Of a stretch of 64,000 nucleotides of DNA, positions 28,019-39,194 are shown piece by piece. Made by a program: the position numbers and the translations under genes. Where the stretch lies: contig NZ_RQYZ01000010.1 of NCBI RefSeq assembly GCF_003932855.1, positions 19,776-83,775 on the forward strand, in the 5' to 3' direction. Source of the stretch: Tessaracoccus sp. OH4464_COT-324 (GTDB taxonomy: Bacteria > Actinomycetota > Actinomycetes > Propionibacteriales > Propionibacteriaceae). The notes under the pieces are model-generated. The model was not told the origin of the DNA. It ran no database searches and saw nothing but the letters and a program-made list of their open reading frames with translations. Within the stretch, counting starts at the first letter, position 1; every line of letters begins with the position of its first letter.

Positions 28019-31000
28019 ATGAAGACTACGCTGCTAAAGCTTATGGCATTGTCATTGGCGTTATCAGGAAGCGGAATTGCGGCATTCGCCGACGATTCCA
28101 CTTCACCCACCACTCCTGCCGAAGGAGCTGCAGAAATCAAAGCGCCGGCTTACCATCCCGAAGTCACCGGCGCACTCGTCATGCTCAAGGAACAACCCGA
28201 CGGGTTGGGAGATGAGGACGCAGGCCTGGCGGCCGTTGAGCGGGTGGTGGCCCGCTGGCAAAGCCGGGAAGGTTTCCAAGTCAGGCGAAAATTCGGCGCA
28301 TTGGTCAAGGGATTCTCAGCAACGATGCCACCCGCTCTCATGGCCGAACTCCAGTTCGATCCCGACGTGGCGAGCGTCAGGAAACTCCAAACCTTCTACC
28401 CTGCGCTCACGAATGCTGCCCGGCTCTCCGAGGCTAGCCAGGAAACCCGCCAACGTTTGGGCGTAGATGGCCGTGGGCTCGTCGTAGCAGTGATCGACAG
28501 CGGAGTGAACCCACAGCACGAAGACATGCGACTCGACTCGGATGTGACGCCGCGGCTAGCTCGCGACACGAGCATCCCGGGCACCACCGACAAGGTCCCG
28601 TTCGGGTGGAACTATTCCGACCAGAACGCGTTCTTCACCGAGACGAAGAACGCCTCGCACGGCATGCACGTCGCAGGCATCGTCGCAGCGAACGGAGCAG
28701 AAGGCCCCGCCTCCCCCATCGGCGACCGAGTAGACGGTATCGCGCCTAACGCACAGATTTTGGCTATGAAGGTCTTCACCAACGACAGCAACAGCCCGAG
28801 TGGCTTGGAGGACGACATCATCGCGGCGATCGAGGACTCCGTGAAACACGGCGCCGACATCATCAACCTGTCGCTTGGTGCACCCAACGGCGTCCAGCAG
28901 GTTTCGGTAGGCGAAGGCCGAGCGGTGGCCAACGCCCAGAAAGCGGGTGTTCAAGTGGTCGCTGCTGCGGGAAACGAGGGCCTCAACGGCTCCCGGACCC
29001 GCGATGAGCAAGACATCACCGGCATGCTCGACGACGGCACGCTCGGCACCCCCGCCATCACGGGCGAGGCCCTGGCCGTCGCTTCGATCAACAACAGCTC
29101 CAGCGACAAGCTCACCCCGTCCTACTTCACGTCCTGGGGCACCGGATCCGCCCTACAGTTCAAGCCTGAGATCGCAGGCATCGGCGGAGGCGTCAAATCC
29201 ACTTACAACAACGGGTACGGCACGGAGTGGGGCACCTCGATGGCTTCCCCCAACGTCGCAGGGGCATTTGCACTTGGCCTACAGGCCTACCAGCAGCGGT
29301 TCCCCGACCTAAGCAAGGCCGAACGCAACAAGCTGCTGCGCATCGCAATGAGCAACACCGCCAAAGCGCCTAGCGTGGCCGGCGTGCTCGCCCCGCCGCG
29401 ACAGGTCGGGGCAGGCCTCGTGCAGACCGAAAGCGCGATCAATACCAAGGTCTTCGCCACCGTGGCCGACTCCCCCAACGTTGCGCTCGGCGAGGTTCGC
29501 GGCAACCGCACTATCGCGGTCAACCTCACCAACAAGGGCACCAAGCCGTATTCGTTCACTCCCGGCGCAACCTGTGTTCTCCAGGAGAACCACGCTCCCA
29601 ATGAGCGCAACTACCCCAAGTGCTCCGCAACGGACACAGTCCGCCACCCCTCCGAGAAGGTGACCGTGGCCCCGGGGAGCAGCACCACCGTCGAGTTCAC
29701 TCTGGAGGTGCCCGACGCCGCCGCGCACTGGGTGCAGGGTTGGGTAACTCTCGCCTCGGACGACCGGGAACAGCCTTCGCTGAGCGTGCCCTATCTAGGC
29801 TTCGCCGGCGACTGGAATGCCGAGCCCATCGTCGACGCTCTGGACGGGCCAGGATTCTTCGACGCCTTCTTCTCTGGAAAGACGCACGACCACACCACCC
29901 GGCTGATGACGAACATCGAGGGCGAGGCGCGCCCCACCGCTTGGTTCTCGCCCAACGGCGACGGCCACGGGGACAGCGTCTACCCACGGCTGATGATGCT
30001 GCGTTCGGCCAGCGACCTTGAGTTCGAGGTACAGCGAGACGGCCAGCGCATCATCGGGCTGGGGCAGGGCAGGGATTGGAGTCGGCCGCTGATGCGCAGC
30101 GTGCTGGCTTCGAAGTCCTCCGCCGCCAACTCTGCCTATGCCCACAGCTGGAACGGCAAGCTGTACAACCCCAAGACCGACCAGTTCGATACCGCGGCGG
30201 AGGGGCGCTACACCTACCAGGTCCGCGCCCGGCTTTCTCCCGACTTCGGCTGGCAGGTCACTGACTTCCCGTTGGGCATCGATCTCACAAGACCCAACGT
30301 GTCGCTGAGTTTCACCCGCAACGACGACGGCTCACGAAAATACACCGTCACCGCGTCTGACGCGCTGTCCGGTGTGCGGGATGTAGTGGCCGAGGATTCC
30401 CTTTCCAAGCAGACCTTCACGGTGGCGTTGGACGGCCCCGACAGCTACTCCTTCACTGTTCCGGCGGATATCGCTCGGACACAGTCCTTCGTCCGCGTCG
30501 GTGTCCGGGATCTGGCGGGCAACCTCGCCAGCGAGACCAGCTCCTACAGCACCAGGACCCTGAGCGTGACCAACCTCGACCGATTCGACCGCTGGGTCGG
30601 GGCCGACTCCGATGCGCGAGCCATCCCCGCCATCGCCGACGATGCCGCGCGCGTCGAGTTCGCGGCCGGCCCCGACGTGGCACGGGTGACGGTCAACGGC
30701 GTAGAGGTGGCTCTCGAAGCGGGGCGCGGCGCGGGCACCGCTCCGCTCTCGGTGGGCAGGAACGACATCGTCGTCGCGGCTCACGCCGCCGACGGAACGC
30801 TGCTGGAGGAGCAGCGAATGTGGCTAGGCTACGACCCTGTTCGACCCACCGTGCAGCTGCGCGCGGGGTTGCTGGACGATAGCGGCAGGCTCACTCCCGA
30901 CGACGACGGCAGGATCACGCTCGCCGGCACCGTCACGGACAACATCACAGCACCGGCCGAGCTGACCCTGCAGATCGCCGGGCAGCCGGTGTCCATTGAG

Positions 31001-33271
31001 GCCGACGGCTCGTTCGAGTTCGCCTTCGATCCGGGCGCCGCCGAATACGTCGGCGTGTTCGTGCAGGAGCATGTGAGTGACCATGCGATCGGCAACCTCG
31101 TGTCGGCTCGGTGGCCGGTGGCCACCCGCCAGCAGTTGACGCACGGCATCCGCATAAACTTCGACGATCCCGCGCTTCAGGCGCAGCGCGCGTTCGGCAA
31201 GGCTTTCAACGACGTAACCTCGCGGTACCGAAACCTAGAGGTGGTGAACGCGGACGCGGTGGGCGACGAAGTGGCGGCCCGCCTACGGGTCACCGGGGCC
31301 TTCTCCAAGCGCCCGGCCGCCTTCCGCGTGGATGGTCAGGCCATCTCGCTGGATGCCTCCAACCGGTTTGAGTTCACTCTCGAACTGGTCAACGGCGCGA
31401 AACGGTTCGGCTTTGAGGTCGAGGACACTCCCGGCAATCTGATCGCCGCAGGAAGCTGGCGGTTCAACTACGACTCCACGCTGCCGGGCTACACCTTCGA
31501 CTCTACCCCTGCGGTGAACTCCGACGGCGGGCTGTACCTCAAGTCGGCGCCCACGCACGTGGACATAACCGGAGAGGTGTGGGACAACGAGTTCGGCTAT
31601 CGAATGCTGATCAACGGCTCCGTGGTGGGCAACTTCACGAACAAGAACGATCCGGGCCTGAACGATGGCCAGCCGATCAACCGTCGCCCATACTCGGAGA
31701 CGGTAAACGTCGCCCAGGGCGACAAGTACATGCGGGTCAGGCTGACCGACCTCATGAACAACGGCATCGAGCGGCGCATCCCTCTAGTGCTCGACGAGGT
31801 GAACCCCGTAATCAGCCACTCCAGTACCCAGCCCGGGCCACTGGTTGACCTGGAGCAGACCTACACCTTCAGAGCTACGGACTCTAACATCGAAAGCCTG
31901 GCTGTCAACATCGACGATCAGTCGGTTCGGGCCGAGGTCGTCCGGGTCAATCCCCGGCGCGATGTGATTGAAGGCGAGTACCGCCACGGCGTCTGGCGCC
32001 AGCTGCCCGTCCCGCCCGCGGGTCAGGCGGTCACTGAGCTGGAGATCGTGGTTCGCCTGGCCGACGTTCCTTCGCTCGCCAGCGGACGCCACGTTATCTC
32101 CGTCCTGGCCACCGATAAAGCCGGCCGGACCGCCAGCTATGACGAGCCCTTCGTGCTCGGAGCGATGCCGACGATCGCTGGCCCGGACACGCTGGTGCTG
32201 GCCAACAACGGCAAGCTCGACGAGCAGGTCCGCAAGGCGTTCACAGCGAAGGACTCGCTGGATCAGCCGCTCGAACTCAAGTTCGACCTGTCCGGGTTGA
32301 AGCCGAACCAGGCGGTGGCGGTCACGTTGAGCGCCACGGACTCCTCGGGGCGCAAGGCCGAGAAGGTGGTACAGATTACCTTGGACACGGCACCCGAGAT
32401 CGGTGGAGGAGCCGAGCTGACCGTCGTGGAGCCGAACCCGACCCGGACGGCAACTCTTGAGGAGCAGGTCCGCGCGGCCTTCCCCGTCACAGATGCGCTC
32501 GACGACGCGGCCGGCAAGCCGGTGCGGCTCGACTTCACCCTGCCCGAGCTGCAGCCCGGGCAGGCTACCGAGGTGACCCTTTCGGCCACCGACTCCCTGG
32601 GCCAGGTGACCACGAAGAAGGTGCAGATCACGTTGAAGGCGCGCCCGCAGATCGTCGGGCCGGACAGACTGCGGATCAAGGGTAGCGCCCCGGCGCTCAA
32701 TCAGATCCGCGCCGTCTACCGGGCCACTGATGCGCTCGGCCAGGTGCTGCAGATAACGTTCGGGCCTGAGCTGGCGCCGGATCAGGAGACCGAGGTGACG
32801 CTGCGCGCTGTGGACGAGGACGGCGTGGTGGCCACCCGGAAGGTTCGAATCCTGCTCGATAGCGCGCCGCTCATTTTCGGCCCGGATGCCGTCGAGCTGG
32901 AGCCCGGGGAGGATTACGCGGCAAAGCTGCGTGCGATCTACCGGGCCTCGGACGTGCTGGATGAGGCCGCGGGCAAGGGGGTGGAACTGCGCTTCACCCT
33001 GCCGACGCTGTTGGTCGGTGACGCCGTGAGCCTGGAGCTGTCCGCCACCGACTCTCTGGGCCAAACGACGCGGCGCGTCGTTTGGGTCAGCCTCAAGGCC
33101 ACGCAACAGCCGGATCCGACGCCGGAACCGAAGCCCGTGCCCAAGCCGACGCCGGAACCGAAGCCCGTGCCCAAACCGGACCCCACGCCGGATCCGGAAC
33201 CGAACCCGGGCAAGACGGTCAAGCCTCAGCCTCCGGAGAAGAAGCCGGGGCTACCCAAGACCGGCCGATGA
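28019..33271 (+). CDS. Secreted lactocepin-like subtilase 3, no PA domain, ending in LPKTGR
   Basis: 1750 residues from the ATG at 28019, which has GAGGGG six bases upstream; 11 extra codons upstream are rejected. Signal peptide 1-24 (cut after AAFA), I9 propeptide, S8 domain with D160 (VIDSGVN), H214 (SHGMHVAG), N319 (AAGNEG) and S407 (WGTSMASP). Unlike its two neighbours it has no PA insertion: only about 20 residues separate VASINN from FTSWGTG. The Fn3-like domain and beta stalk are conserved. The terminal domain (consensus GPD...QVRAAY...DALD...LSATDSLGQ) is present in four copies at nt 32165-33105 instead of one. The linker is P/E/K-rich (PTPEPKPVPK repeats) rather than KPG-rich. The protein ends in LPKTGR with no anchor helix. 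Confidence 0.92.
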   Translation: MKTTLLKLMALSLALSGSGIAAFADDSTSPTTPAEGAAEIKAPAYHPEVTGALVMLKEQPDGLGDEDAGLAAVERVVARWQSREGFQVRRKFGALVKGFSATMPPALMAELQFDPDVASVRKLQTFYPALTNAARLSEASQETRQRLGVDGRGLVVAVIDSGVNPQHEDMRLDSDVTPRLARDTSIPGTTDKVPFGWNYSDQNAFFTETKNASHGMHVAGIVAANGAEGPASPIGDRVDGIAPNAQILAMKVFTNDSNSPSGLEDDIIAAIEDSVKHGADIINLSLGAPNGVQQVSVGEGRAVANAQKAGVQVVAAAGNEGLNGSRTRDEQDITGMLDDGTLGTPAITGEALAVASINNSSSDKLTPSYFTSWGTGSALQFKPEIAGIGGGVKSTYNNGYGTEWGTSMASPNVAGAFALGLQAYQQRFPDLSKAERNKLLRIAMSNTAKAPSVAGVLAPPRQVGAGLVQTESAINTKVFATVADSPNVALGEVRGNRTIAVNLTNKGTKPYSFTPGATCVLQENHAPNERNYPKCSATDTVRHPSEKVTVAPGSSTTVEFTLEVPDAAAHWVQGWVTLASDDREQPSLSVPYLGFAGDWNAEPIVDALDGPGFFDAFFSGKTHDHTTRLMTNIEGEARPTAWFSPNGDGHGDSVYPRLMMLRSASDLEFEVQRDGQRIIGLGQGRDWSRPLMRSVLASKSSAANSAYAHSWNGKLYNPKTDQFDTAAEGRYTYQVRARLSPDFGWQVTDFPLGIDLTRPNVSLSFTRNDDGSRKYTVTASDALSGVRDVVAEDSLSKQTFTVALDGPDSYSFTVPADIARTQSFVRVGVRDLAGNLASETSSYSTRTLSVTNLDRFDRWVGADSDARAIPAIADDAARVEFAAGPDVARVTVNGVEVALEAGRGAGTAPLSVGRNDIVVAAHAADGTLLEEQRMWLGYDPVRPTVQLRAGLLDDSGRLTPDDDGRITLAGTVTDNITAPAELTLQIAGQPVSIEADGSFEFAFDPGAAEYVGVFVQEHVSDHAIGNLVSARWPVATRQQLTHGIRINFDDPALQAQRAFGKAFNDVTSRYRNLEVVNADAVGDEVAARLRVTGAFSKRPAAFRVDGQAISLDASNRFEFTLELVNGAKRFGFEVEDTPGNLIAAGSWRFNYDSTLPGYTFDSTPAVNSDGGLYLKSAPTHVDITGEVWDNEFGYRMLINGSVVGNFTNKNDPGLNDGQPINRRPYSETVNVAQGDKYMRVRLTDLMNNGIERRIPLVLDEVNPVISHSSTQPGPLVDLEQTYTFRATDSNIESLAVNIDDQSVRAEVVRVNPRRDVIEGEYRHGVWRQLPVPPAGQAVTELEIVVRLADVPSLASGRHVISVLATDKAGRTASYDEPFVLGAMPTIAGPDTLVLANNGKLDEQVRKAFTAKDSLDQPLELKFDLSGLKPNQAVAVTLSATDSSGRKAEKVVQITLDTAPEIGGGAELTVVEPNPTRTATLEEQVRAAFPVTDALDDAAGKPVRLDFTLPELQPGQATEVTLSATDSLGQVTTKKVQITLKARPQIVGPDRLRIKGSAPALNQIRAVYRATDALGQVLQITFGPELAPDQETEVTLRAVDEDGVVATRKVRILLDSAPLIFGPDAVELEPGEDYAAKLRAIYRASDVLDEAAGKGVELRFTLPTLLVGDAVSLELSATDSLGQTTRRVVWVSLKATQQPDPTPEPKPVPKPTPEPKPVPKPDPTPDPEPNPGKTVKPQPPEKKPGLPKTGR
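32165..33105 (+). repeat. Four tandem copies of an about 78-residue stalk domain in subtilase 3
   Basis: Copies begin near nt 32165, 32392, 32643 and 32868. Each has an I-x-GP-D/E start, a central QVR/QIR-AxY-xx-DALD segment, and ends in LSATDSLGQ or a close variant plus a KVQITL-like strand. Subtilases 1 and 2 carry a single divergent copy at the same place. Confidence 0.8.
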
Positions 33272-33279
33272 TCCACTGA

Positions 33280-33318
33280 CTGAAGGTGGCGTGCCCCGTT
33301 GGGGCACACCACCTTCAG
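33280..33318. terminator. Terminator of subtilase 3, between convergent genes
   Basis: 18-bp stem with one mismatch: CTGAAGGTGGCGTGCCCC (33280-33297), loop GTT, and its near complement (33301-33318). It lies 9 bp after the subtilase stop and 45 bp before the purD stop, so it may serve both strands. Confidence 0.85.
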
Positions 33319-33362
33319 TCTTGCGTCGACTCGCGGCCAACGGAGCGCGGCTGTCTTTGAGG

Positions 33363-34595
33363 TCAGTGCGGGATGCCGATGTCGCTGCGGTTGAAGCCGT
33401 CCGCGAAGTCGACGAGCGCTAGATGCCCGTAGGCTGCGGTCCGAGCCGCAGCCAAGTCGGCGCCCAGGCCCACCGTGCCCAGGACGCGCCCGCCGACGGC
33501 AGTGAGCACCCCGTCAACCATCCTGGTGCCCGCATGCAGCACGTAGGCATCCGGCCCGTCGTGGGGCAGGACGATCGGACAGCCCGTTTCGGGGGTTCCC
33601 GGGTAGCCGCGCGCGGCCGACACCACCACGACTGCGGCCCCGTCGCGCCACTCCAGCGGCGGCAGGCGGGTGAGCCCGCCGGTCGCGGCTGCATACAGCA
33701 CCCCCGCCAGGTCGGTCCTCAGCAGCGAAAGGACCGCCTGCGTCTCCGGGTCTCCGAAGCGTACGTTGAACTCGATCACTTTGAGCCCCCGGCTGGTGAT
33801 CGCCAGACCCGCGTACAGCAGGCCGACAAAAGGCGTGCCCCGGGCGGCCAGCTCCGCCAGCGTGGGCCGCACTACGCGTTCCATGACCTCTTCCACCAGG
33901 CCCGGCTCCGCCCAGGGCAGCGGGCAGTACGCCCCCATCCCTCCGGTGTTGGGACCCTCGTCGTTGTCGCCGACGCGCTTGAAGTCCTGCGCGGGCAGCA
34001 ACGCCATCGCCGCAGTGCCGTCACAGACTGCGAACAGCGAAACCTCTGGCCCGTCCAGGAACTCCTCGATGACGACCCGTCCGCAGGCCTCCGCGTGCGC
34101 CAGGGCCTGGTCGCGGTCGTCGGTGACCACGACGCCCTTGCCCGCTGCAAGCCCATCGTTCTTCACCACGTAGGGAGGGCCGAAGGCGTCCAGCGCCCGC
34201 CGGGCCTCCTCGGCGGTGGTACACAGGAAAGAGCGCGCGGTAGGCACTCCGGCCGCACTCATCACCTCCTTGGCGAACGCCTTGGATCCCTCCAGCCGGG
34301 CGGCGGCCGCCGTCGGGCCAAACACCGGAATGCCTGAGGCGAGCAGCCGGTCCCCAACGCCCGCCACCAGCGGCGCCTCCGGCCCCACCACCACCAAATC
34401 CACAGCTAGCTCGCGAGCCAACTCCTCCACGGCCTGAGGGTCCGCCGGGTCAATGTCGTGCAACTCCCCCAGAACCGCCAACCCTGGATTCCCGGGAGCA
34501 CAGTGCAGTTCGCTACCGTCCGAAACCAGCGCGCGGCCAAGCGCATGCTCCCGGCCGCCGCTGCCAAGCAACAAGATCCTCACGCTTGGGTACAT
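33363..34595 (-). CDS. purD: Phosphoribosylamine-glycine ligase (GAR synthetase)
   Basis: 410 residues. It makes GAR from phosphoribosylamine, glycine and ATP. ATP-grasp features are visible: LLLGSGGREHALGRAL at the N-terminus, VVVGPEAPLVAGV, YVVKNDGLAAGKGVVV, NTGGMGAYCP, and VIEFNVRFGDPETQ with the metal ligands. The ATG at 34595 adds four residues before the conserved VRILLLGSGG; a GTG at 34583 is the alternative start. It is downstream of purA and the small membrane gene on the same strand, with about 105 bp between. Confidence 0.96.
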   Translation of the reverse strand: MYPSVRILLLGSGGREHALGRALVSDGSELHCAPGNPGLAVLGELHDIDPADPQAVEELARELAVDLVVVGPEAPLVAGVGDRLLASGIPVFGPTAAAARLEGSKAFAKEVMSAAGVPTARSFLCTTAEEARRALDAFGPPYVVKNDGLAAGKGVVVTDDRDQALAHAEACGRVVIEEFLDGPEVSLFAVCDGTAAMALLPAQDFKRVGDNDEGPNTGGMGAYCPLPWAEPGLVEEVMERVVRPTLAELAARGTPFVGLLYAGLAITSRGLKVIEFNVRFGDPETQAVLSLLRTDLAGVLYAAATGGLTRLPPLEWRDGAAVVVVSAARGYPGTPETGCPIVLPHDGPDAYVLHAGTRMVDGVLTAVGGRVLGTVGLGADLAAARTAAYGHLALVDFADGFNRSDIGIPH

Positions 34596-34700
34596 TACCC
34601 ACGCCCGTCGCCGGCCACCAGGGCTTGTTTCGAAAGCGCTTCCGGGACGAGGACACTCCCGGCCCGGCGGTCTTCTCCCCTCCTGCGCTGGCGCGGTGGG

Positions 34701-34922
34701 CTAGCCCTCCAGCCGATCCAGCTCTGCGTCGATCTCCTTGGCCCGCTGATCCGCCCGCTGGATCAGCAGCCGGAACACGATGATCGCCAGCACAAAGCCC
34801 GCGCCCACCGGCACGGCCCACCACCAGCCCCAACCAATCGCGCCCTGGAAGATGGCGATGAACACCGTCGCCAGCATGAACAGCGCGATCAACGCCACCA
34901 GGGAAATCGCCAGAGAGCGCAT
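34701..34922 (-). CDS. Small two-helix membrane protein coupled to purA
   Basis: 73 residues from the ATG at 34922, two bases after the purA stop. Two hydrophobic helices (about 4-26 and 31-53, the loop rich in W and G) are followed by a charged, probably cytoplasmic helix ending DAELDRLEG. This is not a recognised enzyme. The tight spacing means its translation depends on purA, so it may be a small regulator or just a conserved hitchhiker. Longer open frames upstream on this strand are purA read in another frame. Confidence 0.7.
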   Translation of the reverse strand: MRSLAISLVALIALFMLATVFIAIFQGAIGWGWWWAVPVGAGFVLAIIVFRLLIQRADQRAKEIDAELDRLEG

Positions 34923-34924
34923 CG

Positions 34925-37401
<2,477 letters not shown>

Positions 37402-37405
<4 letters not shown>

Positions 37406-38007
37406 TGATCAGCAGCAAGACTGTCGCTCGATGGCTGACGCGTTATGCGCAGCTCGTCGCCGACAACGAGGCTCACCTGACCGAGTTGGACTCACCCATC
37501 GGCGACGCCGACCACGGCGCCAACATGAAACGCGGAATGCAAGCGGCGCTTCCCGCGCTGGAGTCCGAGACGATGGGCGGCCAGTTGAAGGGCGTCGCCA
37601 TGGCGATGCTCAGCAAGGTTGGCGGTACCAGCGGCCCGCTCTACGGCACGTTCTTCCTGAAGGCAGCCACCGCGCTCGGTGACGCCACCGAGGTGGAGCC
37701 GCAACGCTTCGCCTCCGCCCTGCGCTCGGGGCTCGACGGGCTGATCGCCCGCGGGAAGACCGAGCTCGACGACAAAACGATGGTCGATGCGCTGGCACCG
37801 GCGCTGGACGCGCTCGAAGCCGAAACAGACTGGTCTGCCGCCACCCGGGCCGCAGCCAAGGCGGCCGCCGCCGGGCGCGACCACACCATCGGGCTGCTGG
37901 CGCGCAAAGGGAGGGCGTCCTACCTGGGTGAGCGCTCCGTCGGGCACATGGATCCGGGCGCGGCCTCGGCCACGCTGCTTTTCGACGCTCTGATTGAGGA
38001 GGAGTAA
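37402..38007 (+). CDS. dhaL: Dihydroxyacetone kinase, ADP-binding subunit DhaL
   Basis: 201 residues from the ATG at 37402, whose ATGA overlaps the dhaK stop. DhaL holds ADP as a fixed cofactor that is rephosphorylated by DhaM. The metal-binding aspartates appear in SPIGDADHGANMKRG (about 31-45). Other conserved pieces are SKVGGTSGPLYGTFF and the C-terminal GRASYLGERSVGHMDPGA. The next gene, dhaM, begins at the base after the stop. Confidence 0.96.
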
Positions 38008-38721
38008 ATGGGAGTCGGCATCGTTGTAGTCTCGCATTCGCGGGCGCTAGCCGAGGCCGCAGTGGAGTTGGCGGACATCATGGTCCAGGACTCGCGGCCC
38101 AAGGTGGCGATCGCCGCCGGCTTGTCCGACGGCCGATTCGGCACCGACGCCACCGAGATCATGTCCGCCGTGGAGTCTGTCAACGGCCCGGAAGGCGTCG
38201 TACTGTTCGTGGACATGGGTTCAGCCGTGATGAACGCCGAGGCTGCGCTAGAGCTGCTGGGGGTGTCGAGCGAGAAGATCCGCATCCTGGCCGCGCCGTT
38301 CGTCGAGGGCATCACCGCCGGCATGGTTCGGGCAGCGATGGGCGGCTCGGTCGATGCGGTGGCCGCTGCGGCGGAGGGCGTGCTGGATGCGAAACTCGTG
38401 GCGTTGGGCCGCACCTCGCTGGCCAGCAGCGACGCCCCTGCAGAGGATCAGGAGTCGGTCGAGGCGGAGGTGGTGCTGGTCAACGAGGTAGGGTTGCATG
38501 CCCGCCCCGCCACCCGCTTGGCGCAGCTGGCCAGCAAGTTCGACGGCGAGTTGGACGTCTATTTCGAAGACGACGACCCGGCCGACGGGATGTCCGCGAT
38601 GAGCCTGATGGCGCTTGGCGCGCGCAAGGGCAGCCGTCTCAAGCTGGTGGCTTCTGGCACCGAGGCGCAGCAGTTGTTGGATGCCGTGGTGGAGTTCATT
38701 TCTTCCGGAATGGGCGATTAA
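38008..38721 (+). CDS. dhaM: PTS phosphoryl donor subunit DhaM (EIIA-HPr fusion)
   Basis: 237 residues. Residues 1-125 are an EIIA(Man)-type domain with the phosphorylatable H10 (VVVSHSRALAE) and the FVDMGSAVMNAE segment. A short linker leads to an HPr domain (about 152-237) with H164 (VGLHARPATRLAQLA) and the MSAMSLMALGARKG stretch. It passes phosphate from PEP via enzyme I to ADP on DhaL. The E. coli protein also carries an EI-like third domain, absent here, so enzyme I must come from elsewhere. The gene follows dhaL without a gap. Confidence 0.94.
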   Translation: MGVGIVVVSHSRALAEAAVELADIMVQDSRPKVAIAAGLSDGRFGTDATEIMSAVESVNGPEGVVLFVDMGSAVMNAEAALELLGVSSEKIRILAAPFVEGITAGMVRAAMGGSVDAVAAAAEGVLDAKLVALGRTSLASSDAPAEDQESVEAEVVLVNEVGLHARPATRLAQLASKFDGELDVYFEDDDPADGMSAMSLMALGARKGSRLKLVASGTEAQQLLDAVVEFISSGMGD

Positions 38722-38762
38722 CCACAAAGCGTCTCAGTCGTGCCCGGGCTAGGCTATAGGGC

Positions 38763-39194
38763 ATGACTGAGACGCACCGCAACTTGCTCGCCGCTCAGCA
38801 GCGTATAGAGCTGCCTGAGGATCCGGCCGCTCAGGAAGTCCGGGACTCCGGCAAGGATGGTTTCCTCTCCTTGGTGGCCAAGTACCCGCAGTCGTGTCTG
38901 CTGTGGGCTCTGCTGGCGGAAGCTTCGCTGCGCGAGGACTCCCTGCCCAATTCGATCAGTGCCTACGCTTTCGCCCGCACCGGCTACCACCGCGGTTTGG
39001 ACGCGCTGCGCCGTAATGGCTGGCGCGGTTCGGGCCACGTACCGTGGGAGCACGTCCCCAACCGGGGTTTCCTACGGGCGTTGTGGGCGCTCAGCGTCGC
39101 CGCTGGCCGGATCGGCGAAACCGGGGAGCAGCAGCGCTGCGCGCAGTTCCTGCGTGACTCATCCGAGACCGCGTTCCGGGAGCTTGCTGGATGA
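38763..39194 (+). CDS. DUF3151 family protein
   Basis: 143 residues, matching an actinobacterial family of unknown function. Recognisable stretches are ESLPNS-like DSLPNSISAYAFARTGYHRGLD, LRRNGWRGSGHVPWEHVPNRGFLRAL and a mostly helical, TPR-like make-up. No signal peptide or membrane helix. It starts 41 bp after dhaM and overlaps the patatin gene by four bases, so the two are translationally coupled. Confidence 0.85.
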   Translation: MTETHRNLLAAQQRIELPEDPAAQEVRDSGKDGFLSLVAKYPQSCLLWALLAEASLREDSLPNSISAYAFARTGYHRGLDALRRNGWRGSGHVPWEHVPNRGFLRALWALSVAAGRIGETGEQQRCAQFLRDSSETAFRELAG

